From contig NZ_SNXC01000004.1 in assembly GCF_004362145.1 (NCBI RefSeq), positions 1-60,964 of the forward strand: DNA of 60,964 nucleotides, in the 5' to 3' direction. The number at the start of each line of letters is the position of its first letter. Within the stretch, counting starts at the first letter, position 1. The position numbers and the translations under genes are program-made. Below the pieces are notes generated by a model. The model did not search any database and was not told where the DNA came from. It was given only the letters and a program-made list of their open reading frames with translations. Positions 44,879 through 56,600 of this stretch are shown here, piece by piece. Source of the DNA: Marinomonas balearica (lineage in GTDB: Bacteria > Pseudomonadota > Gammaproteobacteria > Pseudomonadales > Marinomonadaceae).

Positions 44879-47161
44879 ATGACGCAGTCTGTAAAACAAT
44901 TCAATTCAAATAATAAACGTACTGCTTGGCTTTATGTCGTGATCGCATTTATGTGTCTCATTGCCGTGTGGCGAGTCAGTGAAGTCTATCGTCAGCAACA
45001 GCTTACAAGTTTAAAAAGTAATTCCGAAATACAGCTCAATCAGCTCGCTAACGTTTTAGAAAGCGCGATTGCGAAATATCAGCATATGCCGATTCTATTA
45101 GCCTCGAATGACCGTGTAAGAAGAGCGTTATTTAGAGGTATTCCGACGGATATTAACTTACTGAATCGCGAGCTGGCTCAGATTAATCGTATAACGGAAT
45201 CGTCTGATATCTATATTATGGATCGTGATGGGTTAACCATCGCAGCCTCAAATTACGATGAAGAAGCAACCTTCGTCGGCAAGAACTTTTCATTCCGTCC
45301 TTATTTTCAAGAAGCCATAAAGGGAAGAGAGGGGCGCTACTATGCCTTGGGAACAACCTCAAACCGTCGCGGTTACTTCTTTTCATACCCTGTTTATTTT
45401 AATCAAACGATCGTGGGTGTCGCCGTCGTAAAAGTCGACCTAAGGCAATTTGAAAAACGCTTTGATACTCAATCCTATGAGTTTCTATTGCTGGATCCAG
45501 ACAATGTGGTGTTCAGTTCGTCTCGCTCTGATTGGCTTTATAAAGTAATGGGAGAGTTGTCGCACGATGAATTGACAAGAATTGCAGACAGCCGACGATA
45601 TAAAGACAGAGTCATTGAAACGCTACCTATTGTCAGTGTAAGGCCAGTTGATCAAATTGCTTCCATCGTGGAGTTACTGCAAGCGTATTCAGACGACAGT
45701 GGAAGAGAAAGCTTCGAACGACGATCTTATCTGAAAATGAGTCAGCCCATTCAGTTATTTGGTTTTAAAGTGGTGCTATTAAAGCCTTTGCAGTCACTGA
45801 ACGATGAGATCGTCTTATGGCGTGCGATATTTGCGGGTGGCGTCATAATTACCGCTTTGTTAGCGGGCTTAGCATTGCTTCGTAAACGTATGTTGCAAGA
45901 ACGCTCAGATGCCATTGAAATGGCCCGACATAATCAGGCTTATATTCGGGAAGTAATACAAAATACGCAAGCTGGTTTGGTGACATTAGACGATAAATTT
46001 TGCATCGAATCGTTTAACCCAGCCGTCGAGCAAATCGTCGGTAAACCGCTTTCAGATTTAATCGGCCAACCGTTAGAAATGCTCTTTTTCTGTACACCCA
46101 GTTATTTGCATTTTTGGGGTCAAATGACTGATAAAGCCGACAGCGAAATTGAAGCTGGAGGTCGTTTTATCACGATAGAGGGGGAGCTAATAGCCAACTC
46201 ATCGTATGCGGTGCCGGTCGAAATGACGTTGTGTGAGCTTCAACTCCCTAAGCGACGAGGCTACTTGGTGACGTTCCACGATATGACTGAACGTAAACGC
46301 TATGAAAAAGAAATCACCTTAGCGCGTCAGGCATTAGAAGAGCGTGTTCGAGACCGAACGGGGGCGTTAGAAGAAGCCAATGATCGACTTCGACAAGAAG
46401 TGATAGAACACAAAGAAACTCAGGAAGAGCTTATTCAGACAGCCAAGATGGCGGTATTAGGTCAATTAAGCGCTGGTTTAAATCATGAGTTAAACCAACC
46501 GCTCACAGCAATTCGAGCGTTTTCAGACAACAGTTTGAAGTTTCTTGAAAAAGGCCGAATTGATCAGGTTGAGATGAATTTACAACAAATTAGCCAGCTT
46601 GGTCATCACATGGGCGATATTATCGCTCGGTTTAAAGTGTTTGCGAGAAAGGGCGATGTTGCGCCGCGACCGATCAGTATTCAATCTGCACTCAATGGTG
46701 CAATACGCATCATGTCATCGAGAATGAAAGAAGGACAAATTGAGTTGTCAGGGCTCAATGATTGCCCGCTTATGGTGATGGGCGATATGGTGTTTTTAGA
46801 ACAGGTTATAGTAAACATTCTGGCGAACTCTGTAGACGCGATTGAAGACGCTAAACCCCAGCGACGTATAATCGATATATCGGCGTGTACCGTAGAAGGC
46901 TCGAAAGTTCAGCTTGCCATTCATGATACCGGCCCTGGTTTTTCACAATCGGATTTATCCCGTCTGTTTGAACCGTTTTTCACGACGAAGTCACTCGGTG
47001 TTGGGTTAGGATTAGGGCTTTCAATTAGTCAACGGATCGTTGAATCCATGGGGGGAGAAATTGCTGCACAAAATCACCCTCAAGGCGGAGCAGAGTTTTA
47101 TGTTACTCTACCCGCTTTTTTCGAGCATGAATTTGTAGAGGTAAGAGATGTCGCTGGATAA
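44879..47161 (+). CDS. dctB: Sensor histidine kinase, DctB-like
   Basis: 760 residues from the ATG at 44879; an in-frame TTG at 44855 is possible. A membrane helix near residues 13-33, a large periplasmic double-PDC domain to ~310 (with FSFRPYFQEAIKGREGRYYALG), a second helix ~316-335, a PAS domain (VIQNTQAGLVTLDDKF), then the HisKA box GLNHELNQPLTAI with phosphorylated His near 536 and an HATPase (DTGPGFSQSDLSRLFEPFF). The arrangement and the downstream NtrC-type partner fit DctB, which senses C4-dicarboxylates. It starts 47 bases after the importer operon. Confidence 0.9.
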   Translation: MTQSVKQFNSNNKRTAWLYVVIAFMCLIAVWRVSEVYRQQQLTSLKSNSEIQLNQLANVLESAIAKYQHMPILLASNDRVRRALFRGIPTDINLLNRELAQINRITESSDIYIMDRDGLTIAASNYDEEATFVGKNFSFRPYFQEAIKGREGRYYALGTTSNRRGYFFSYPVYFNQTIVGVAVVKVDLRQFEKRFDTQSYEFLLLDPDNVVFSSSRSDWLYKVMGELSHDELTRIADSRRYKDRVIETLPIVSVRPVDQIASIVELLQAYSDDSGRESFERRSYLKMSQPIQLFGFKVVLLKPLQSLNDEIVLWRAIFAGGVIITALLAGLALLRKRMLQERSDAIEMARHNQAYIREVIQNTQAGLVTLDDKFCIESFNPAVEQIVGKPLSDLIGQPLEMLFFCTPSYLHFWGQMTDKADSEIEAGGRFITIEGELIANSSYAVPVEMTLCELQLPKRRGYLVTFHDMTERKRYEKEITLARQALEERVRDRTGALEEANDRLRQEVIEHKETQEELIQTAKMAVLGQLSAGLNHELNQPLTAIRAFSDNSLKFLEKGRIDQVEMNLQQISQLGHHMGDIIARFKVFARKGDVAPRPISIQSALNGAIRIMSSRMKEGQIELSGLNDCPLMVMGDMVFLEQVIVNILANSVDAIEDAKPQRRIIDISACTVEGSKVQLAIHDTGPGFSQSDLSRLFEPFFTTKSLGVGLGLGLSISQRIVESMGGEIAAQNHPQGGAEFYVTLPAFFEHEFVEVRDVAG

Positions 47162-48503
47162 AGTGCTGCTCATAGATGACGAACAAGCGGTTAGAATGGC
47201 TATAGCACAAACGCTTCAACTGGAAGATTTTGATGTAACGGCACTGGCGAATGCTCAATCTGCAATCGATCTCATCTCCATAGATTGGCATGGCGTGATC
47301 GTTTGCGACATAAACTTACCGGGTAAAAGTGGTTTGGATTTCTTTAACGAAGTAAAGAAAATCGATCCGGAAATTCCTTTTATCTTAATTACTGGGCATG
47401 GAGATATATCCATGGCAGTAACAGCAATTCGAGAAGGTGCGTACGATTTCATTGAGAAGCCCTTTTCTAATGAAGATTTCATTGAAGTGGTCAAAAGAGC
47501 CAGTGAAAAACGTCAGCTGACGCTCGAAAACCGTAATCTTCGTCTTGAACTTGCCGCACAAAATGCGCCGGGTCCGCGAATCATTGGTAATACTCCTGGA
47601 ATGCATCGTTTACGTCAGGCGCTTTTGCATGTTGCAGATACTGGAGCGGATATCTTGATTCAGGGCGAAACCGGAACGGGCAAAGAAATGGTTGCTCGTT
47701 ATATTCATGAACACAGTTCTCGTCGCTCCAATCCATTTGTCGCAATAAACTGTGGTGCGGTGCCGGATTCTATTATGGAATCCGAGCTGTTTGGCCATGA
47801 AAAAGGCGCCTTTACTGATGCAAAAGCCCAGCGTATTGGCAAATTGGAGCATGCAAATGGCGGTACTTTGTTTCTTGATGAAATTGAAAGCATGCCTATG
47901 TCGATGCAAATTCGACTGCTACGCGTATTAGAAGAGCGTCGTGTTGAACGACTTGGCTCGAATAAAGCCATTGATCTGGATTTGCGCATTCTTGCTGCGA
48001 CCAAAGTGGATCTAAAAGACCTAAGTGACGAAGGCGTTTTCCGTCAAGATTTATATTATCGGCTGAATGTTGTGCGGGTCGATATTCCTTCGCTAAGAGA
48101 GCGTAAAGATGATATTCCGCTACTCTGGCAGCACTTTGGTCTTGTAGCGACTGCGCAATATAAGCGAGAATCTCAGCCTCTTTCAGCAGCAAGAATGCAC
48201 AGCCTATTGAATTATGATTGGCCGGGGAACGTACGTGAGCTGCGTAACCTTGCTGAACGTTATGTGTTAATGGGTGAAGCAGGCTCGTTTGAGTTCGATC
48301 AAATTATCATTAACGAGAATAACCCCGGCGTAATGACGTTACCCGAGCAAGTAGAGCGTTTTGAAAAAACGCTTTTAGAGCAGGAGCTGATGCGTAAAAA
48401 AGGCTCAATAAAAGGAACGATGGATGCTCTGGGTTTACCGCGAAAAACCCTATACGACAAAATGCGTAAGTACGGCTTAGACAAAGACGTCTACAAGCAG
48501 TAA
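47148..48503 (+). CDS. dctD: Sigma-54-dependent response regulator, DctD-like
   Basis: 451 residues overlapping the kinase gene by 14 bases, with GAGGTAAGAG before the ATG. The receiver domain has phosphoacceptor Asp54 (VCDINLPGKSG). The AAA+ domain has Walker A GETGTGKE and the C-terminal Fis-type helix-turn-helix is KGTMDALGLPRKTLYDKM. The sigma-54 contact loop reads GAFTDA instead of the consensus GAFTGA. In its usual role it switches on a C4-dicarboxylate transporter gene at a sigma-54 promoter. Confidence 0.93.
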   Translation: MSLDKVLLIDDEQAVRMAIAQTLQLEDFDVTALANAQSAIDLISIDWHGVIVCDINLPGKSGLDFFNEVKKIDPEIPFILITGHGDISMAVTAIREGAYDFIEKPFSNEDFIEVVKRASEKRQLTLENRNLRLELAAQNAPGPRIIGNTPGMHRLRQALLHVADTGADILIQGETGTGKEMVARYIHEHSSRRSNPFVAINCGAVPDSIMESELFGHEKGAFTDAKAQRIGKLEHANGGTLFLDEIESMPMSMQIRLLRVLEERRVERLGSNKAIDLDLRILAATKVDLKDLSDEGVFRQDLYYRLNVVRVDIPSLRERKDDIPLLWQHFGLVATAQYKRESQPLSAARMHSLLNYDWPGNVRELRNLAERYVLMGEAGSFEFDQIIINENNPGVMTLPEQVERFEKTLLEQELMRKKGSIKGTMDALGLPRKTLYDKMRKYGLDKDVYKQ

Positions 48504-48553
48504 CGAGTGAATCTTAAGCGTTTGGCGATTTATGTTTCTCTGAGCATGTCATA

Positions 48554-49732
48554 TTAATTGGACTCTACATACAGCTCAGCACGTTTTTGAATCGCCGCGA
48601 CCGTTATCATGGCCGAAAAAATGAATGGAATCATCATTAGGTTCAAAAGCTGCCAGCCAAAAATATTTTGCCAATAGCCCGCCAACAGACTTGCCGCCGC
48701 ACTGCATGTAAATACAATTAAGTCGTTTAGACCTTGTACCTTTGCTTTTTCTGCGGGTTGATAAGTGCCTGTTAAAAGACTAGTCGCGCCGATGAAAGTG
48801 AAGTTCCACCCAATTCCTAACAGCGCCAATGCGATACTGAAATGCCAATAAGTGATTCCAAATTGCGTCAACGCGATACAACCGACGAGCATCAGACAAC
48901 CTGTTTGAATAACTTTACTGCATCCAAATCGACTAATGAGCTTTCCGGTAAAGAAGGAGGGTGCGAACATGCCAAGCACATGCCATTGGATGGTCGAAGC
49001 TGTATCACTAAAATTGTGGCCTGAATGCATCATAGCCAGTGGCGTTGCCGTCATGATCAAGACCATAACGCCATACCCAATAGCACCTGCAACAATAGCT
49101 CCCAACAGATCGTTTTGTTTAAGCAGTTCTTTGTAGGATCTTGTATGGCCTTGCTGTTCTTCTATTGAAGGTTTTTTTAAAGGTAAGAGTTGAATAATGA
49201 CCATAGTGAGAAGATAGACAATGATCAGTGCTAAAAAAGCACCTTGATACTGTACATCTGGGAACCAATGTTCGAACCAAACTGCGACATTAGGGCCCAA
49301 TATCGCTGCGATAATCCCAGCGGCCATAATCAAGCTGATAGATTGTGGGATTTTGTTCTTAGGCGCGTTTTCTGCTGCCGCATATCGATACTGCTGACCT
49401 ACACCAATTGACATTCCGAGCGTAAAAGTCCCACAACAAAAAATATAAAAATTGTCGACTGACAGTGCCATATAGGCCAAACATGCCCCAACGACGCCGA
49501 ACACATTTCCGATTAAAAAGCCTTTCTTCCGACCTACCCATTTCATCACGTGTGCGGCGGGGAGGGTGATACACATTAGCCCAATATACTGGAGAGCGAT
49601 CGGAACCGTGGCGTAATCAGGATCAGGTGCGAGATGCTGGCCGACTAATGCAGCGACTGAGATAAGCAGTATATTGCCAGTGATAAGTAATGCTTGCCCA
49701 AGAGCGAGGCCCCAAACAGTCGTTCCAAACAT
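48554..49732 (-). CDS. Major facilitator superfamily transporter
   Basis: 392 residues from the ATG at 49732; a TTG-started frame reaches 49777. About twelve hydrophobic segments, with HVMKWVGRKKGFLIGN as the cytoplasmic loop 2-3 signature (G-R-K-x-G) and a long central loop (KKPSIEEQQGHTRSYKEL). The substrate cannot be told; MFS multidrug or metabolite exporters are the closest guess. It stands alone between dctD and the SbmA-like gene. Confidence 0.83.
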   Translation of the reverse strand: MFGTTVWGLALGQALLITGNILLISVAALVGQHLAPDPDYATVPIALQYIGLMCITLPAAHVMKWVGRKKGFLIGNVFGVVGACLAYMALSVDNFYIFCCGTFTLGMSIGVGQQYRYAAAENAPKNKIPQSISLIMAAGIIAAILGPNVAVWFEHWFPDVQYQGAFLALIIVYLLTMVIIQLLPLKKPSIEEQQGHTRSYKELLKQNDLLGAIVAGAIGYGVMVLIMTATPLAMMHSGHNFSDTASTIQWHVLGMFAPSFFTGKLISRFGCSKVIQTGCLMLVGCIALTQFGITYWHFSIALALLGIGWNFTFIGATSLLTGTYQPAEKAKVQGLNDLIVFTCSAAASLLAGYWQNIFGWQLLNLMMIPFIFSAMITVAAIQKRAELYVESN

Positions 49733-49872
49733 AATCAGTCCAATGGTGTTAAGCAAGGCGAAATGTAAATAAGACAAGTGTTTAAATAGTATACAGTCCA
49801 GATGTCGTTACTGGAACCAGCTATTCGTATCTATTCGCGTGTCTATGGGATGTTTTTGTGATTTAGATGCAA

Positions 49873-49906
49873 GAGTGTTGCGAGCATGATGTTCCTCGCA
49901 ACACTC
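49873..49906. terminator. Perfect 12-bp hairpin after the SbmA-like gene
   Basis: GAGTGTTGCGAG pairs with CTCGCAACACTC around a 10-base loop, 12 bases past the stop of the minus-strand gene. It has no T-run in that direction, so termination would be weak or Rho-assisted. Confidence 0.55.
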
Positions 49907-49917
49907 AAAAATAATCA

Positions 49918-51195
49918 TTAAGAGGCAGGTTGTTGGCTTTGATCTGTTGACGATGCATCGCCATTTGCAATTTCTTTCTCGAACGCTTTGAGTCGTTTAT
50001 GTATCGAAAGCAACTCTACGATCGTTGTCCATGAGCTCACCAGAAACTGAAAGGAGCCTTCAACTTGGTTAAATGCAGAAATGATTCTTTGCATGATACC
50101 CAACGTAAACACACCTGCAACGATAGACGGCCCGAGTGCGATAAAAGGTATGAACTGGCCGAAACCTAGATAAGAATATCGAACGACATTGAAGTACAAA
50201 TAATGGAAATAGAGTTTGAAATAGTTTTGTCTGACTCCGCTGAAGAGTTCTTTTAAATGCTCCGGCTCCGCCCGATCAACATGATCTTCTCCGTAGACTA
50301 GCTCTTTGCGGTAAGCAGCTTCAACTTTTTGATTGTTGAACTCAAGGCCAGGCAATTTTATACCTGAAATGGCAAGTAATGCTGTACCAAATGCAGACCA
50401 AAGAATGGCAACAAATACTAGTGCTTGTGGTACTTCTCCTATTAATGGAAGCTCTTTTACATAACTGGAAAGCGTCCATAGAATTGGGAGGAAAGCGATA
50501 AGAGTCATGATTGAATCTAGAAAACGTACCCCTAATCCTTCGACAATAGAAGCGAAGCGCATAGTGTCTTCTTGAATACGTTGGGAAGCCCCTTCAATAT
50601 GTCGCACGTTTCCCCATTTTTTCGTGTACGCATTGTTCATTGCAGTACGCCAGCGGAAAACATAATGGCTGATAAAGAAGCTTTTAAATATAGATACAGT
50701 CATGGATATCAGAACGATTACTGTGACGGAAGACAGTTGGAAGAAGTACTCTTGTAAAGTGACTTCTCCAGGAGTTGTTAGACTCTTTTGAATAAGGTCG
50801 TAGAAAGTGCCATACCATTCATTGATCCAAACACCAACCTGAACGTGGAACCAGGTGATAAACATAATTAGTGCCGAACCGGCAACTGACCATTTTCCCC
50901 ACTGTTGTCCACCGTAAAGCATCCAAGCGCCAACGAAAATGCCGTAGCAAACAAGCATAAATTGATAAAGCCAAGCATCAATAGCAGAACTCTGAGCACT
51001 CTGGAATGCAGCGTTAGCGCTTGCATCAGCATCTGGAGTCAAGGCTAGAGGAAATTCAATACCGACTATATGCGCCAAGCTTAAGGTTGATCCGAGGTCT
51101 TGTACAACTGTATACCAACCAACGACGCACAACAGTGCCCATATCGCAAAACTGAGAAAGAATAATTTGGGTTTTGGAAAAAAAGAATCGAACAC
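49918..51195 (-). CDS. sbmA: SbmA/BacA-like peptide transporter
   Basis: 425 residues, GTG start with GAGAGCC upstream. Membrane helices similar to an ABC exporter membrane domain but no nucleotide-binding domain: this is the SbmA/BacA-like family. Typical stretches are WYGTFYDLIQKSL, FRWRTAMNNAYTKKW and IEGASQRIQEDTMRFASIVEGLG. Members import peptide antibiotics and modified peptides using the proton gradient. A Q/S-rich tail ends the protein. No peptide biosynthesis genes are nearby. Confidence 0.88.
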   Translation of the reverse strand: MFDSFFPKPKLFFLSFAIWALLCVVGWYTVVQDLGSTLSLAHIVGIEFPLALTPDADASANAAFQSAQSSAIDAWLYQFMLVCYGIFVGAWMLYGGQQWGKWSVAGSALIMFITWFHVQVGVWINEWYGTFYDLIQKSLTTPGEVTLQEYFFQLSSVTVIVLISMTVSIFKSFFISHYVFRWRTAMNNAYTKKWGNVRHIEGASQRIQEDTMRFASIVEGLGVRFLDSIMTLIAFLPILWTLSSYVKELPLIGEVPQALVFVAILWSAFGTALLAISGIKLPGLEFNNQKVEAAYRKELVYGEDHVDRAEPEHLKELFSGVRQNYFKLYFHYLYFNVVRYSYLGFGQFIPFIALGPSIVAGVFTLGIMQRIISAFNQVEGSFQFLVSSWTTIVELLSIHKRLKAFEKEIANGDASSTDQSQQPAS

Positions 51196-51387
51196 TTTTA
51201 GGCTCTCTATTCAAAAAATTGCATAATTGATCAGCTTAAACCACTTATTCAATGAGGACAATGAAGTAAGTGCATTACCAATAAGCTATGACTGTATGGA
51301 AGTATTTAAGTTTCATAGTTGTTTATTCATATTGAACGCTCTAAGCTGAGTTTTTGAGAAACATTGCTTACAGAGGATGCCGGTTAG

Positions 51388-52251
51388 ATGCCAGATAAAA
51401 TGGTTTACTTAGTCAATGCATTTACATTTCAGGGAGCGGGTGGAAACCCTGCGGGGGTGGTACTTAATGCGGATTTTATGACTCGGCAGGAAAGACAACG
51501 AATAGCGACAAAAATAGGTGTTTCAGAAACGGCCTTTGTGAGTCAAAGTGATGTTGCGGATTTTAAAATAGAATTTTATACGCCGACAGATGAAATTGAT
51601 TTTTGTGGCCATGCGACCGTCGCAGTATTTTGGTTAATGAAAGAACTAGGGATACTAAGCGACGAGCATTACACCCAAGAAACTAAAGTTGGTGTGTTAG
51701 AGGTGTCGGTTGATGCGCAAGGATACGTCGTTCAAGAACAAAGCAAACCCATCCTAAAAGGAAATGTGCCGGACATAGATATTGAGCGCATGTTTGGCAT
51801 TCCTCACGCAGTGTTGCACGATAATGTACCTCCCCCTGAAATCATTTCAACGGGAATAGCAGATGTATTGATACAGGTGCCAAACGGTGTACTTGATCAA
51901 ATAAAGCCTAATTTCGAACTGATCAAACAATTTTCTCAAGAAAACTCTGTTATCGGCTTCCATGTTTTTGAGATGAACCCTGCCGTTGAACATTTCACCG
52001 CAAGTACTCGAAATTTTGCGCCTTTATTTGGCATTAATGAAGAATCGGCAACAGGCAGTGCCAGCGGTGCTTTGGCTGCGTATTTATTTAGGCACTATGG
52101 CATTGACGAAGCAAAATTTGAGCAAGGTCGTGTGATGGGCAGCCCTTCTGAAATACAAACATTACTGGATATTAAGAGCGATGAAATTCAAAAGGTTTGT
52201 GTAAAAGGTACGGCGTCTTTGGGTAAAAAATGGAGCCTAGAAGGATTTTAG
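51388..52251 (+). CDS. PhzF-family isomerase-like protein
   Basis: 287 residues with the family's QGAGGNPAGVVLNA N-terminal signature, the catalytic glutamate in VSETAFV (near residue 48), DFCGHATVA, and ESATGSASGALAAYL. The two-domain fold resembles diaminopimelate epimerase. The physiological reaction of most members is unknown, and no phenazine genes are in view. AGAGGATG lies upstream of the start. Confidence 0.9.
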   Translation: MPDKMVYLVNAFTFQGAGGNPAGVVLNADFMTRQERQRIATKIGVSETAFVSQSDVADFKIEFYTPTDEIDFCGHATVAVFWLMKELGILSDEHYTQETKVGVLEVSVDAQGYVVQEQSKPILKGNVPDIDIERMFGIPHAVLHDNVPPPEIISTGIADVLIQVPNGVLDQIKPNFELIKQFSQENSVIGFHVFEMNPAVEHFTASTRNFAPLFGINEESATGSASGALAAYLFRHYGIDEAKFEQGRVMGSPSEIQTLLDIKSDEIQKVCVKGTASLGKKWSLEGF

Positions 52252-52256
52252 TAAAG

Positions 52257-52293
52257 AAAAAAGGTGTTTGTTGCCAAACACCTTTTGAGTTTT
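52257..52293. terminator. Bidirectional terminator between PhzF-like gene and argD
   Basis: A 12-bp stem (AAAAGGTGTTTG with CAAACACCTTTT) with a TTGC loop. The minus strand reads into a T-rich tract and the + strand into GAGTTTT, so it can end both convergent genes. Confidence 0.85.
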
Positions 52294-52329
52294 ATCGTTT
52301 GTCTTCTTAAAGATTATTGAAAATCTAAA

Positions 52330-53565
<1,236 letters not shown>

Positions 53566-53575
53566 TTAAAAATTC

Positions 53576-53599
53576 AGGCGGCCAATCGTTTGACCGCCT
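53576..53599 (-). terminator. Terminator-like hairpin between gdhB and argD
   Basis: On the minus strand AGGCGG-T-CAA pairs with TTG-G-CCGCCT and is followed by GAATTTTT. It lies inside the 51-base gap and could lower argD expression relative to gdhB. Confidence 0.5.
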
Positions 53600-53604
53600 T
53601 AGAT

Positions 53605-56600
53605 TTATATCAGATTTCTGAGTTCGCGAATAGCAACAGAGACCATAGCGAGACTTAAATCTGTTTCTGTTTTTATCTCGTTGAACGTTGCACGATAATG
53701 TTTGATGTTATCGCTGTTGAGTTCACGCCAGTGACTTAAGCGTTCTTCGAGTTCGTTAATTTCTGCGCTGGTTTGAATGACTTCCTGAGTTAATGTCCTA
53801 AGTCCATTATCCACTTCATCACCTAAGCCCGCTTTCGCTCTGCGTGACCACATATCTTCTGCTGGTAATTCGTTTACGCTGTGGCGTAACCAGTGAAGAT
53901 CAAGATCGGTTTCAAGCGTGAAATATGTTTGAGCGACGTCGAGAACTTCACGCTCAGTGTTAGACGCGACACGAATGATATCCAACCCATAGAACAGATA
54001 GTGGTTTGATGTCATTGCTCTTGCGACTTCTGCAGGGACTCCTTGCTCAGTGAGTGAAGAAGTTAAGTCTTCTAGGTGCTCCAAGCTTGGGTCGGTCAAG
54101 ATGGCCTGCATATTAGTGCGAATGGCTGCGATACCCGGTTTATAAGTTTCTATTAAACGTTGAATAGACAAGCTTTCACGTGTATTGCGCAGTAACCACA
54201 ACGTCGCACGTTCAACCAATACTTGAATTCGGATCAGCAGTTTATTAAGAATGCTGTTATCCACTTCAAATTCGAGAGCGTTGATCGCGTCCCACAATGC
54301 AGGAATACCGAATATTTCTTCGGCCGCCATGTAAGCACGAACAATGTTGAGTGCAGACGCACTTGTCTCTTCTTGAACATGAGTGCCGAATGTTGGCCCC
54401 ATGCGATTGCCGACATTATTCGTTACATGCGCAGCGACAATTTCTTGCGCCAGCGGATGAGTGTTCATGTCGTCGCCAAAGCGCTCGGTCAAAGGTTTAG
54501 GGAAGTAATCTTTAATTTGTTCAATTAAATCCGCGTCATTGCCAATGCCGTCTTCCACTAACTGGGTATAGAATTTGATTTTCGCGTAAGCGAGCAGAAC
54601 GGAGATTTCAGGTCGAGTTAATCCCGCGCCTTTGTTCATGCGCTTGCGGATTTGGCCGTCGGTAGGTAAGAATTCAATCTGACGGTGTAAGCGTCCTTCT
54701 CGTACTAGAGACAGCATTAAGCGCCAGTGATCCGCCAGTTTTTCAGAAGCTTGAGAGTTTTCTAGAGACAATACGTGGCTTTGGCCAACGTTATGGCTAA
54801 GAACGAGCTTGCCGACTTCGTCTGTCATTTCAGCTAACAATACATTACGCTGCTTTTCTGTCATGTCGCCATTTTCGACAACACGATTAAGCAAGATTTT
54901 AATGTTAACTTCGTGGTCTGAACTGTCTACACCTGCTGAGTTGTCAATCGCATCGGTACTCATTAAGCCGCCTGTTTGAGCAAACTCAATACGCGCGCGC
55001 TGAGTCAAACCAAGGTTGCCCCCTTCACCGACAATTTTACACCTTAGCTCGTTACCGTTGACTCGAAGTGAATCGTTTCCACTGTCCCCAACGTCTGAGT
55101 GACTTTCAGATTCGGATTTTGCATACGTACCGATACCGCCGTTCCAGAGAAGGTCGACTGGCGCTTTCAAGATCGCGGAGATTAAATCGGTCGGTGCCAT
55201 TGATTTAACATTACCTTCAATGCCGAGTGCTTTGCGGATATCGGCATTTATGGGAATGGATTTCGCACTGCGGCTAAATATACCACCGCCTTTTGAAATC
55301 AACTCTTTATTGTAATCTTCCCAAGATGAACGTGGTAATTCGAACAAACGTTTGCGCTCGACAAACGATGTTTCAGCGTTCGGAATAGGGTCGATGAATA
55401 TGTGCATATGGTTAAATGCTGCAACAAGACGCGTATGTTCAGAAAGAAGCATGCCGTTACCAAATACATCGCCGGCCATGTCACCGATACCCACGGCGGT
55501 GAAGTCCGTCGTTTGGCAGTTAATACCGATTTCTGTAAATTGACGTTTTACCGATTCCCAAGCACCGCGTGCTGTGATCCCCATTTTCTTGTGGTCGTAA
55601 CCGTTTGAACCACCAGACGCAAACGCATCACCCAACCAGAAACCGTATTTCTCGGAAATGCTATTGGCGATGTCGGAGAAAGTCGCCGTTCCTTTGTCTG
55701 CTGCCACCACGAGATAAGGGTCATCTTCGTCATAGCGAACAACCGATTTTGGCTGAACAACTTTGTTCTGCATTAAGTTGTCTGTGATGTCCAATAAACC
55801 AGAAATGAATGTGGTGTAACAATGAATAACTTCCGCTTGTACTTGCTCACGAGATGCGTTTTTCTTGAGTTGCTTAGCAACAAATCCACCTTTCGCCCCT
55901 GCGGGTACGATAACGGCGTTCTTAACCATCTGTGCTTTAACCAAGCCAAGTACTTCGGTACGAAAATCTTCCATTCGATCAGACCAGCGTAAGCCACCAC
56001 GAGCCACTTTACCGCCGCGCATGTGTACACCTTCAACCCAAGGCGCATAGACAAATATTTCAAATTGCGGTCTTGGCAGTGGCACAGCAGGAATTTGCGT
56101 CGGGTCTAGCTTGAAAGACACATAATCTTTTACATCACCCAGCTCTGTATTCTGATAGAAGTTCGTACGAAGCATTGCCTGAATAACAGACAAATAATGC
56201 TTAAGTATCCGATCCTCGTCCAAATTAGCGACCTGATCAAAAGCGGCCTCAAGCTTTTCTTCTAGTTTGGCTACTTTGTCTCCACGCTTATTTTCCATCT
56301 CTGGATGGAAGCGTTGCTCAAAGAGTTGAACCAACAAACGTGCAATGTTGGCGTTCTTCTCTAAGGTCTGCTGCATATATGGGCGTGAGAATGGGATTTG
56401 TAACTGATTTAAGTACTTAGTGACAGCACGAAGCATAGTAACCTGACGCCAAGTCAAGGACGCGTCGAGTACCAAAGAGTTAAAGCGATCATTTTCAACT
56501 CGGCGAAGGAATACTTGATTAAATGCGTCTTGGAAGGCTTCTCGCTGTGCTTTCTTTTCAAGGTTGACACCATCGTTAACGCTAATCGCGAATTCAACGA

